DNA of 37,344 nt. It comes from DASZMX01 sp035551475 (GTDB lineage: Bacteria > Verrucomicrobiota > Verrucomicrobiia > Limisphaerales > Palsa-1400). Within the stretch, counting starts at the first letter, position 1; every line of letters starts with the position of its first letter. The stretch spans positions 1 through 37,344 of the forward strand of contig DASZMX010000151.1 in NCBI GenBank assembly GCA_035551475.1, in the 5' to 3' direction. The notes beneath the pieces were generated by a model that made no database searches, was not told the DNA's origin, and was given only the letters and a program-made list of their open reading frames with translations. Positions 1-7,607 of this stretch are shown one piece after another. Made by a program: the position numbers and the translations under genes.

Positions 1-835
1 TCTGCCCACCGATATTTATTCCACATTGCCCATCGCCTACACCGCCAAGCACACCAACTACGAAACCGTGGACGAGTTGCGTCTCATCTATGGCATGAAC
101 CTCGACTACCTCTACGGCGAGGACGCCAATCTCAATGGCATCCTCGACCCGAATGAAAACGACGGCGATGACCTGCCGCCCCACGATAATAAAGACAGCC
201 GGCTCGATTCCGGCATCCTCGATTTTGTCACCGTGTGGACGCATGAGCCCAATGTCATCAGCAACGGCATTTCCCGCGTGGCTGTGACCGATCTCACGAC
301 GCTCTCGAATTTTTTCGCCACGAATTTCCCGGCGCTCAAGCCTACCTGGTCGGCCTTCGCCACCACGCCGCCCACCAACGTCCTCGACTTTTATGTCCGC
401 AGCCAGATGTCGGCGTCCGATTTCCAGGAGGCCGAGCCCTTCCTGATGAACGCCCAGACCAACGGCCTGGTGAATGTCAACACCGCCACCGCCACCGCCC
501 TGTCCTGCGTGCTCAACAGCACCAATCTCGCCGCGCAAATTCTCAATTATCGCCAATCCACTCCGCCCGTGGTCGCCTCCATCACCTGGGTCAAGGACGC
601 CGTCGGCTCCGACCAGACGACCATCAACGAGATTGGCCAATACTTGACAGCATTCACTTTTCAATACACGGCCGACGTGGCCGCGGTGGGGCACAATGGG
701 CGCGGCTACCGGCGCGTGCGTTTTGTGTTTGACACGTCCAGCGGCGTGCCCCAGATCATTTATCGCCAGGACCTCACGCATCTCGGCTGGGCCCTGGGCA
801 AAACGGTTCGCGACGAATTAGCCCTCAACAACTAA
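1..835 (+). CDS. gspK: Type II secretion minor pseudopilin GspK-like, 5' truncated
   Basis: The reading frame is open from base 2 and has no convincing start in the window, so the N-terminus (prepilin leader and hydrophobic helix) lies upstream. The visible part has an Asp/Asn-rich stretch (YGEDANLNGILDPNENDGDD) typical of the calcium-binding insertion of GspK. It is followed by a helix-hairpin-helix-like segment with the GspK signature GLVNVNTATATALSCVL, and ends in a beta-rich tail. GspK caps the pseudopilus tip of type II secretion systems. Its stop shares one base with the start of the next gene (TAATG), so the two are translationally coupled. Family assignment is by motif and by the gspL-gspM-secretin order downstream. 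A type IV pilus-like minor pilin with the GspK fold is the alternative. Confidence 0.8.
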   Translation, partial: LPTDIYSTLPIAYTAKHTNYETVDELRLIYGMNLDYLYGEDANLNGILDPNENDGDDLPPHDNKDSRLDSGILDFVTVWTHEPNVISNGISRVAVTDLTTLSNFFATNFPALKPTWSAFATTPPTNVLDFYVRSQMSASDFQEAEPFLMNAQTNGLVNVNTATATALSCVLNSTNLAAQILNYRQSTPPVVASITWVKDAVGSDQTTINEIGQYLTAFTFQYTADVAAVGHNGRGYRRVRFVFDTSSGVPQIIYRQDLTHLGWALGKTVRDELALNN

Positions 836-2274
836 TGATTCCATTTTTCCAATCCCGCGCCGCCTCCTCGGTTCTCGCCCTGGCCTTGGACGGCAACCGT
901 CTGGAGGGCATGGTCGTGCGGCGCGCCAATGGCGCCTTGCAGGTGCGCCAGACTTTTTCCGCCAACCTCGCGCTCTCGCCCCTGACCGGCGACCCGGAAT
1001 TGGTTGGGCGCGAAATTCGGAATTGCCTGGATCAAGCGGGCGTGCGCGAACGCCGCTGCGCGCTTTGTCTGCCGCTCAATTGGGTCTTGTCCCTGCAAAC
1101 TTCTCTGCCGGATTTGGCGGCGGAAGACCGCGCCAGTTTTCTTCAGCTCGAAGCCGAGCGCGGTTTTCATTCGGAGGATTTGCTGGTCGCCCATTCCATT
1201 TTCAAGACCTCCACCGGCGCCGGTTTCGCCACGTTGTTGAGCGTGTCGCGCACGAATGTCGCTATTTTGGAATCAGTCCTGGCGGCCGCGAAACTCAAGC
1301 CGGTCACGTTCGGCCTGGGCATCGCCGCCTTGCAGCCCGCCGAAGAAGATCCAACGCGCCGCACTTTCACCCTTGTCATCGGCGCCAACAGCATCGGCCT
1401 GCAAGTCACCGCCGGCGGCGGCATTGTGGCGTTGCGGTCGCTCGACGGCGCCATCGAAATGGAAGGCGCGCAAAAACGCCTTTCCGCCGATCTCATCGCC
1501 CGCGAATTGCGCATCACCTACGGCCAATTGCCTGGCGGCGTGGGCCAGTCGGGCGGAGTTCTCAAGGTGATTGGCCAGACGGAAATGGCGCGGCAATTGA
1601 TCGCCGATTTGACGCCGCGCCTGCCCGCCATGGGCCTCACCTTGGAGGTCGTGCAAAAAGCCGCCAACGCTCCCGTCGAAGGCGCGTTGGCGCCCGAATT
1701 TGCTGTGTCTCCGGCGCTGGCGCTCGGCGCCGCTTTCGTGCAGGGTCGCCGCACCGATCCCGAGTTTCTGCCGCCGAAAATTCATCCCTGGCAGCAATTC
1801 GCCGCCACGCGCTTGTCCGCGCGCAAGCTGGCGTATGCCGGCGGCGTCGTGGGTTTTGCGGCGCTGTGCGTCGCCATCGCGTTCGGCGTCCAGCAATTTA
1901 AAATTCACCGCCTGCAAGCTCAATGGGACCGCATTTCCGCGCGCGTCGATGACATCAATCAGGCGCAGGATCAAATCCGCAAATATCGCGCGTGGTATGA
2001 CGACCAATTTCGCGCCCTCCAAACCTTGCGCAAATTGACCGAGGCTTTTCCGGACGACGGCGCGGTCTCCGCGAAGACGGTCGAGATTCGGAATCTCGCG
2101 ACCGTGAGTTGCGCCGGCACCGCCCGCGACAACCAGGCTTTCCTCGCCATGCACGCGAAACTGGCCCGCATGGAGGGCATCGAGGCGTTGCACGCTGAGG
2201 TGCCGCATGGCCAAAAGCCGCTGCAATTTTCCATCAACTTTCAACTCGAAGGAGCCATCACCAATGGAAATTAA
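835..2274 (+). CDS. gspL: GspL/PilM-like secretion assembly-platform protein
   Basis: A 479-residue protein with an N-terminal actin-like (PilM/GspL cytoplasmic) region at about residues 12-300. One membrane helix lies at about 332-352 (LAYAGGVVGFAALCVAIAFG), followed by a coiled coil and a short periplasmic domain. This is the GspL layout: the cytoplasmic part contacts the secretion ATPase and the periplasmic part pairs with GspM. In type IV pilus systems the same functions are split between PilM and PilN, so this may equally be described as a PilM-PilN fusion. The ATG at 835 overlaps the gspK stop, and the 3' end overlaps the gspM-like gene by 11 bases. Function is inferred from architecture and operon position; sequence conservation in this family is low. 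Confidence 0.75.
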   Translation: MIPFFQSRAASSVLALALDGNRLEGMVVRRANGALQVRQTFSANLALSPLTGDPELVGREIRNCLDQAGVRERRCALCLPLNWVLSLQTSLPDLAAEDRASFLQLEAERGFHSEDLLVAHSIFKTSTGAGFATLLSVSRTNVAILESVLAAAKLKPVTFGLGIAALQPAEEDPTRRTFTLVIGANSIGLQVTAGGGIVALRSLDGAIEMEGAQKRLSADLIARELRITYGQLPGGVGQSGGVLKVIGQTEMARQLIADLTPRLPAMGLTLEVVQKAANAPVEGALAPEFAVSPALALGAAFVQGRRTDPEFLPPKIHPWQQFAATRLSARKLAYAGGVVGFAALCVAIAFGVQQFKIHRLQAQWDRISARVDDINQAQDQIRKYRAWYDDQFRALQTLRKLTEAFPDDGAVSAKTVEIRNLATVSCAGTARDNQAFLAMHAKLARMEGIEALHAEVPHGQKPLQFSINFQLEGAITNGN

Positions 2275-2797
2275 GAACCGCGAAAAAGCGCTTTTCATTG
2301 CCGTGGGCGTGGGCCTGGTGCTCTTGGTCGGCAATTATCTCGTGCTGAACCCGCTGGTGCGCAGCTGGCATGACCGCTCCCAGCGCATTGCCGATCTCAC
2401 CGCCCGCCTCAATTCCGGCAACCAGCTTCTCGCCCGCGGCCCGGCGGTGCTGGAGCGTTGGGACCGCATGCAATCCAATTCGCTGCCGTCCACCGCCAGC
2501 CTGGCCGAGAGCAAATTGCTCAATGCCTTCGACGGTTGGGTGCGCGATTCCGGCGTCGCCCAGGGCTCTTTCCGCCCGCAGCTCAAGGAAACGGACGATA
2601 ATTATTCCACGCTCGAATGCCGCGCCGATGTTTCGGGCGACATGCAAGGCATCCTCAATTTTCTTTATGACTTGGAGAAGGACCCCACGGCCCTTAAGCT
2701 CGATTCCGTGGAACTCACCGCGCGCGACGACACCGGACGCCAGCTCGCTCTCGTCCTGGAAATGAGCGGCCTCATGCTTCCCGCGCCTCAGCCATGA
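2264..2797 (+). CDS. GspM/PilO-like inner-membrane secretion protein
   Basis: A 177-residue protein. An open frame extends upstream to 2207, but the ATG at 2264 (MEIKNREKAL) is preferred because AAGGAG lies 10 bases upstream and the upstream residues look like an out-of-frame shadow of gspL. There is a single membrane helix at about residues 9-30 (LFIAVGVGLVLLVGNYLVL), a helical linker, and a small alpha/beta domain with the PilO/GspM-type segment GILNFLYDLEKDPTALKLDS. Such proteins form a periplasmic heterodimer with GspL/PilN and link the inner-membrane platform to the secretin. The stop overlaps the next start as ATGA. Confidence in the general role is good; choosing between GspM and PilO is not possible from sequence alone. 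Confidence 0.72.
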   Translation: MEIKNREKALFIAVGVGLVLLVGNYLVLNPLVRSWHDRSQRIADLTARLNSGNQLLARGPAVLERWDRMQSNSLPSTASLAESKLLNAFDGWVRDSGVAQGSFRPQLKETDDNYSTLECRADVSGDMQGILNFLYDLEKDPTALKLDSVELTARDDTGRQLALVLEMSGLMLPAPQP

Positions 2798-3330
2798 ACC
2801 AACGCTTTCTCCCATTTCTGGTGTGCGCCGCGCTGTTGAGTCCACTGGCGGCATTTTCGCAGGAAGCCACCAATGCCCCCGCGAGCCTGGACAAAAACGC
2901 CTTCCAGATCCTCGTGCGAAAAAATATTTTTGACCCAACCCGCACCGGCGCCCGGCCAGTGGGCCGGCGCGCGCCGCGCGTGGAGTCGTTCACCTTTTGC
3001 GGCTATGAAGGGCCCGAGGGCGTGGCTTTCTTTTCTGGCGCCGGCGCCGGAAAGAAGCCGCTGAAGACAGGTGAAACCATCAATGGATTTAAAGTCGGCG
3101 CCGTGACTTTTCGCTCCGTCGAACTCAAGCCCGCCGACGGCCCCGCCGTCACGCTGGCCATGGGCTCCAGCATGCGCCGTGAGGAAAACGGCCCTTGGAA
3201 AACTTCTGATTTGCCCGCGCCGGCCGCCGAACCCGCAGCCTCGCCCGACGCCCCGGCCGCTGCGTCGTCGTCGTCCGCCAACGAAAGCGATATCATCAAA
3301 CGCCTGCGCGCCAAACGTGAGGAGAATTAA
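2794..3330 (+). CDS. Periplasmic GspC/PilP-like protein of the secretion operon
   Basis: A 178-residue protein with a Sec signal peptide (residues 1-22, LVCAALLSPLAAFSQ). Next comes a segment containing KNIFDP, the sequence type with which GspC/PilP-like homology-region domains begin, then a small beta domain (VESFTFCG, LKTGETINGFKVGAVTFRSV) and an Ala/Ser-rich tail. GspC HR and PilP domains bind the N0 domain of the secretin and connect it to the inner membrane. Position between the gspM-like gene and the secretin supports this. It lacks the N-terminal membrane anchor of classical GspC, and its exported N-terminus is closer to PilP. It overlaps the previous gene by ATGA. I assign the role from position and a short motif, not from strong homology. 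Confidence 0.55.
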   Translation: MNQRFLPFLVCAALLSPLAAFSQEATNAPASLDKNAFQILVRKNIFDPTRTGARPVGRRAPRVESFTFCGYEGPEGVAFFSGAGAGKKPLKTGETINGFKVGAVTFRSVELKPADGPAVTLAMGSSMRREENGPWKTSDLPAPAAEPAASPDAPAAASSSSANESDIIKRLRAKREEN

Positions 3331-3331
3331 T

Positions 3332-4849
3332 ATGAACAAAATCACCATCATGCTATGCCTCGGATGCCTCGCCGCGCCTTTCGCGCGCGGCGCCGACGCC
3401 GCGGCCGACACCAATGCGCCCGCCTCCGCTCCCGCCACCAACGCCGCCCCGGTCGAGCTGACCGGAACCAATGGCCTCGTGCTCAATTTCCACGACGCCC
3501 CGCTCGGCATGGTCCTGGATTATCTGAGCGAGAAGGCCGGTTACATCGTGGTCTCGGACGAAGACATGCGCCAAAAAATCACCTTGGAAAGCGCCACGCC
3601 CGTCAGCAAGGACGAACTGCGCGACTTGCTCAACACCGTCCTGAGCAAGAACGGCTACTACGCGCGTGTCGATGGCCGCACCCTCACGATCAAGCGCTCC
3701 GACAACGCCGCCAACAGCCCCGACACGCCGGTGTATGACGAATCCAATCCCACCAATATTCCGCGCACCGACACCATCGTGACGCAAATTCTGCCCGTGC
3801 ATTCCCTCAATCCGCAGCAATTGATCAAGGACCTCGACCAATTGATTCCGCAAGGCGCCAAGGTCACGGCCAACGAAGCCGGCAACGCCGTTATCATGAC
3901 TGCGCGTCAAACCGAAATTCATCACTTCGCTGAAATTGTTCATGCGCTGGACAGTTCCGCCGTGGCCTCGGTCGCAGTGTTTATGTTGAAATATGGCGAT
4001 TCGAAATCGGTGGCCAGCGAGTTGAAGGAAGTTTTCCAAAGCGCTGACTCCACCGTGTCCCGCGCCAACCGCATCGGCGCGGGCGGGGGGCGCACCCGCT
4101 TCAATCCCTTTGGGGGCGGCGGCGGCTTTGGCGGTTTTCCCGGCGGCGGCGGCGGTGGTGGCGGCAATACGGATGCGGACAAGAATCCCAATACCCAGGC
4201 TGTTTTTACTTCCGATGATCAATTGAACGCCGTCGTGGCCGCCGCGCCGCCGGAAATCATGGGCGCGGTTTCCAATATCGTCGCGCAACTGGACCAACCC
4301 GTCGAGGATGTCACCTTGATGCGCGTCTTCCGCCTGCGCCACGCGGATCCGGTCGAAATGGCCGATGAATTATCCAGCCTGTTTTCCACCACCGGCTCGG
4401 ATCAAAACAGTCGCGCGCCCGGCTTCCAATTCTTCCGCGGCCCCTTTGGCTTTCCCGGCGGCGGCAACAATAACAATTCGGCCAGCGACCGCATGAAACG
4501 CCAAACCCAGGTTGTGGCCGTGGCCGACGCCCGCACCTCCTCCGTCATTGTCACGGCCTCCCGCACTCTGATGGGCGAGATTGAAGGCGTCATCACGGAG
4601 CTCGACAAAGTCGATGCCCATGCCCAGGTCGTCACCGCGATCGACATTTCCAACGCGGACCCGGCTGACATTGAGTCCAGCATGCAAGCGCTGTTCCAAA
4701 GCCAGAATAACCGCAGCAGTTCCGTTCAAACCACCAGCCCGCTTACCACCCGCGCCCAGACCTCCGCCAATCAGCAAAGCTCCAGCGCCGCCACCAGTTT
4801 CGGCACCACCGGCGGCGGTGGCGGCGGCTCAGGCGTCACCGGACGTTAA
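3332..4849 (+). CDS. Secretin N-domain protein (N0-N3, no pore domain)
   Basis: A 505-residue protein starting at the ATG at 3332 behind GAGGAG; an open frame upstream to 3179 is a shadow of the previous gene. It has a signal peptide (1-20), then N0 at about 48-122 (DAPLGMVLDYLSEKAGYIVV). Three ring-building secretin_N modules follow at about 149-207, 213-321 and 327-427. The second and third are interrupted by Gly-rich inserts (about 250-280 and 352-392). A further half-module lies at 432-458 (ADPADIESSMQALFQSQ), then a Ser/Thr/Gln tail and a poly-Gly end. There is no C-terminal secretin barrel; that is encoded by the next gene, 17 bases downstream in another frame. Together they appear to make one outer-membrane secretin (GspD). 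Confidence 0.82.
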   Translation: MNKITIMLCLGCLAAPFARGADAAADTNAPASAPATNAAPVELTGTNGLVLNFHDAPLGMVLDYLSEKAGYIVVSDEDMRQKITLESATPVSKDELRDLLNTVLSKNGYYARVDGRTLTIKRSDNAANSPDTPVYDESNPTNIPRTDTIVTQILPVHSLNPQQLIKDLDQLIPQGAKVTANEAGNAVIMTARQTEIHHFAEIVHALDSSAVASVAVFMLKYGDSKSVASELKEVFQSADSTVSRANRIGAGGGRTRFNPFGGGGGFGGFPGGGGGGGGNTDADKNPNTQAVFTSDDQLNAVVAAAPPEIMGAVSNIVAQLDQPVEDVTLMRVFRLRHADPVEMADELSSLFSTTGSDQNSRAPGFQFFRGPFGFPGGGNNNNSASDRMKRQTQVVAVADARTSSVIVTASRTLMGEIEGVITELDKVDAHAQVVTAIDISNADPADIESSMQALFQSQNNRSSSVQTTSPLTTRAQTSANQQSSSAATSFGTTGGGGGGSGVTGR

Positions 4850-4866
4850 CCCCAACCTAAAAATCT

Positions 4867-6135
4867 ATGACATCCAAATTGCAACGTTGCGCCCTGCGCA
4901 TTCTCTTGACAGGGTTTTGCCTCCTCGTGGCGGCGCCGCTATTCGGTCAGACTCGCGGCGGCGGCGGTGGTGGTGGTTTTGGCGGCGGGGGCGGGGGATT
5001 TGGCGGCGGCGGCTTTGGCGGCGCGGGGCGCGGCGCATCCTCCACCTCCAGCTCCTCGACTTCATCGGGCGTGACCTATCCGCCCAACGGCACCGTCGGT
5101 TCCGCCAGCTATTATGTCGATGAAGCCTCCCACAAGCTGGTCGTCATCTCCGACGCCGACACCGCGCGTTACATCACCCAGGTCGTGTCCAATCTGAGCA
5201 TCCCCAAGCCGCAAGTGCTGATCAAAGTTGTCTTCGTCGAAGTCACTTATAATAATTCCCTCGACGTTGGCCTCGAAGGCGGCGTCGTCAAGCATATCAG
5301 CGGCTCCACGACTCTTGGCGCCTCGAATATTTTCGGCCTCTTGCAGCAGGGCTCCGCCGCCACGCCGGGCATCACGACGCTCCCCGGCGCCGGTCTTTAC
5401 ACGATTGCCGGCGACAGCTTCACCGCCACGCTCCGCGCCATTGCCGAACGCGGCAAAGTGGAAGTGTTGTCCCGCCCCTCGGTGCTGGCTCGAAATAGTC
5501 AGCAGGCCACCATCGTGGTCGGCCAGCAAGTCCCGCTCATCACCGGCGTGACCTTTGACAACTTCGGCAACCAGCGCAACAGCATCGCCTACCAGAACGT
5601 CGGCATCATTTTGGAAGTCACTCCTTTCATCAACACCGATGGCACGGTGGAAATGATTGTCGCTCCGCAAATCTCCGGGGTCAGCCCCACCCAATCCCAG
5701 GCGATTGCGTTTGGCACCAATGGCTCCGCCATCACCGCGCCGTATCTTGACATCCGTTCCGCCAACACCGTGGTCGTCACGCCGGATGGCCAGACGGTCG
5801 TCATTGGCGGCCTCATGCAAAACAGCAAATCCAGCACCGACAGCAAAATCCCCGTTCTGGGCGACATCCCGTTGCTGGGCGCGCTGTTTCACCACAAAGT
5901 TTCCGCCGACACCAAGACGGAGCTTCTGATCTTCTTGACGCCTTACGTGGTCAAAACGCCGATGGACCTGGCCCGCATGAGCGTGGATGAACGCAGCCGC
6001 GCCGATCTCTCGCCCAAGGCCTTCACCGAAAAAGACCTGAACCGTTACCTCGACGCTCCGCCGGTGGTTCCGTCGGTCGGCGCGCCCGACAACGGCTCGC
6101 CCAGCGCCACCGCTTCGCCGCATGGCCGCCACTAA
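4867..6135 (+). CDS. Secretin pore-domain protein (GspD C-terminal half)
   Basis: A 422-residue protein with its own signal peptide (residues 1-28, ILLTGFCLLVAAPLFGQ), a long Gly-rich stretch (31-55) and a Ser-rich linker. It then carries the second half of a ring-building module at about 80-114 (YYVDEASHKLVVISDADTAR), followed directly by the secretin homology domain at about 116-362. Hallmarks are VLIKVVFVEVTYNN, RPSVLARNSQQATIVVGQQVP, DGQTVVIGGLMQ and the closing VLGDIPLLGALF followed by LLIFLTPYVV. The last is the conserved C-terminal secretin signature. This half forms the outer-membrane channel; the periplasmic rings are supplied by the preceding gene. It is 12 bases ahead of the histidine kinase gene, suggesting co-transcription. 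Confidence 0.85.
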   Translation: MTSKLQRCALRILLTGFCLLVAAPLFGQTRGGGGGGGFGGGGGGFGGGGFGGAGRGASSTSSSSTSSGVTYPPNGTVGSASYYVDEASHKLVVISDADTARYITQVVSNLSIPKPQVLIKVVFVEVTYNNSLDVGLEGGVVKHISGSTTLGASNIFGLLQQGSAATPGITTLPGAGLYTIAGDSFTATLRAIAERGKVEVLSRPSVLARNSQQATIVVGQQVPLITGVTFDNFGNQRNSIAYQNVGIILEVTPFINTDGTVEMIVAPQISGVSPTQSQAIAFGTNGSAITAPYLDIRSANTVVVTPDGQTVVIGGLMQNSKSSTDSKIPVLGDIPLLGALFHHKVSADTKTELLIFLTPYVVKTPMDLARMSVDERSRADLSPKAFTEKDLNRYLDAPPVVPSVGAPDNGSPSATASPHGRH

Positions 6136-6147
6136 GCGAATGCTCCC

Positions 6148-7599
6148 ATGACCACCCGTCGCAGCTGGCTTGTTTACGGAATGCTCGGCGTCCTTTGGGC
6201 GCTGCTCCTGGCCTGGCAGGTCATCGAGCATATGCGCATCCACGATGCGGCGCAGCGCCAGCTCATCAATCGCGGGCGCGACATTTCCACCACTTGCGGC
6301 GTGCTCATGCGGTCGCGCGGTTTTTTCGGCGTCATTTCCAAGGAGCGCCTTGAATCTGCCCTCAACGCCCTCGTGCATAACACCAATGAGCTGGAATCCG
6401 TCGTGCTGCTCAACGCCGCCGGCCAAACCGTTGCCCAGGCTGGCGCGCCCTTCGAATTTCCGTCCAACGAAGAATTGCGCGGCGGTGTGCGCTGGCAGGA
6501 TCGCTCGATGACGCTCGAAATTCCCGTCGATCTCGGCACCAACGTCACGCCCGAACTCGCCCAAACCAATCTGGAGCTCGTCATCCCCGAGGAATCGTTG
6601 CGCGCCTTTCGCACCAATCGCCCGCCCCGCCCGACGGCAACCAATGACGCCTCCGAGCGCCCCCGGGAATTCCGCCGCCCGCCCGATCTGCGTTTTAATC
6701 GCCCGCCCTGGATGAACGAGGAGGAATATCGCGCCCTGCTGCAAAAAGCCGGCGTGCATAGCTTCGTCATTGTCATGTCGGCCGATCCCGTCGTGGAGGC
6801 CACGCAATACGATCTGCTGGTGCGCGCCATTATCGCCATTCTCGGCTCGCTCGGCGCCGCGGGCTTTGGCCTCGCCTGGCGCAACATGACCAAGACGTCC
6901 GAACTCCAGCTTCGTCTCGTGCGCGCCAGTGAATTGAACACGCATCTGAAGGAAATGAATCTCGCCGCCGCCGGCCTCGCCCACGAAACGCGCAATCCTC
7001 TCAACATCATTCGCGGCCTGGCCCATCTTATCGCCAAAAATTCCGACGCCTCGCCCGAGATTCGCGAAAAATCCGGCGACATCATCAATCAAACCGACCG
7101 CGTCACTGCCCAGCTCAACGAGTTCATCAATTACTCCCGCCCGCGCGAAGTGCGCCGCGCCCCCACCGATCTCGCGGCGGTCGTCAATGAGGTTGCCCGC
7201 ACCCTGGCCTACGATATCGAGGAAAAGAAAATCAACTTCGTCGTGCAGGTCGAGCCGATCATCATTGAGGCCGACGAGCAGCTTTTGCGTCAAACATTAT
7301 TTAATCTGGCCCTTAACGCCATCCAGGCCGTGCCCGCGGAAGGCTCCATTCGCATCCGCGCCAGCCGCCGCAATAATGAGGAAGGTTTCATCGAAATTTC
7401 CGACAGCGGCCCCGGCGTGGCGCCCGAGAATCGCGCCGAGATTTTCAAGCCTTACTTCACCACCAACGAGGAAGGCACCGGGCTCGGCCTCTCCATTGTG
7501 CAGCAAATCGTCCTCGCGCACGGCTGGGAAATTGTTTGCCTGCCGCATGAGCCCAAAGGCGCCCTCTTCCGCATTTCCCATCTCAAGTTGAAAGGGTAA
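6148..7599 (+). CDS. Membrane sensor histidine kinase (NtrB/PilS type)
   Basis: A 483-residue protein with two membrane helices (about 9-25 and 224-244) bounding a roughly 200-residue periplasmic sensor. The sensor ends in an unusual Pro/Arg-rich segment at about 156-190. The dimerisation/phosphoacceptor helix contains His279 in GLAHETRNPLNIIRG. The ATP-binding domain shows an N box near NLALNAIQ, a G1 box DSGPGVAP and a G2 box EGTGLGLSIVQQI. The HETRNPL H-box is typical of kinases that partner sigma-54 activators. The response regulator starts 8 bases after the stop, so they form a cognate pair. Its place directly behind the secretin genes suggests it senses an envelope or secretion state; the signal is unknown. 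Confidence 0.88.
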   Translation: MTTRRSWLVYGMLGVLWALLLAWQVIEHMRIHDAAQRQLINRGRDISTTCGVLMRSRGFFGVISKERLESALNALVHNTNELESVVLLNAAGQTVAQAGAPFEFPSNEELRGGVRWQDRSMTLEIPVDLGTNVTPELAQTNLELVIPEESLRAFRTNRPPRPTATNDASERPREFRRPPDLRFNRPPWMNEEEYRALLQKAGVHSFVIVMSADPVVEATQYDLLVRAIIAILGSLGAAGFGLAWRNMTKTSELQLRLVRASELNTHLKEMNLAAAGLAHETRNPLNIIRGLAHLIAKNSDASPEIREKSGDIINQTDRVTAQLNEFINYSRPREVRRAPTDLAAVVNEVARTLAYDIEEKKINFVVQVEPIIIEADEQLLRQTLFNLALNAIQAVPAEGSIRIRASRRNNEEGFIEISDSGPGVAPENRAEIFKPYFTTNEEGTGLGLSIVQQIVLAHGWEIVCLPHEPKGALFRISHLKLKG

Positions 7600-7607
7600 A
7601 GTGAGGC

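Noticed and set aside
4840..4870. Idea that the secretin split is a frameshift or sequencing error
   Set aside because: The downstream protein has a complete signal peptide and the upstream one ends in a natural low-complexity tail; a single indel would not create both.
4085..5035. GGC-rich tandem tracts as DNA repeats or CRISPR-like array
   Set aside because: They encode Gly-rich linkers in two in-frame genes; no regular repeat-spacer structure.
5062..7293. 743-codon minus-strand open frame
   Set aside because: Antisense shadow of the secretin and kinase genes; long stop-free antisense frames are expected from GC-rich codon bias.
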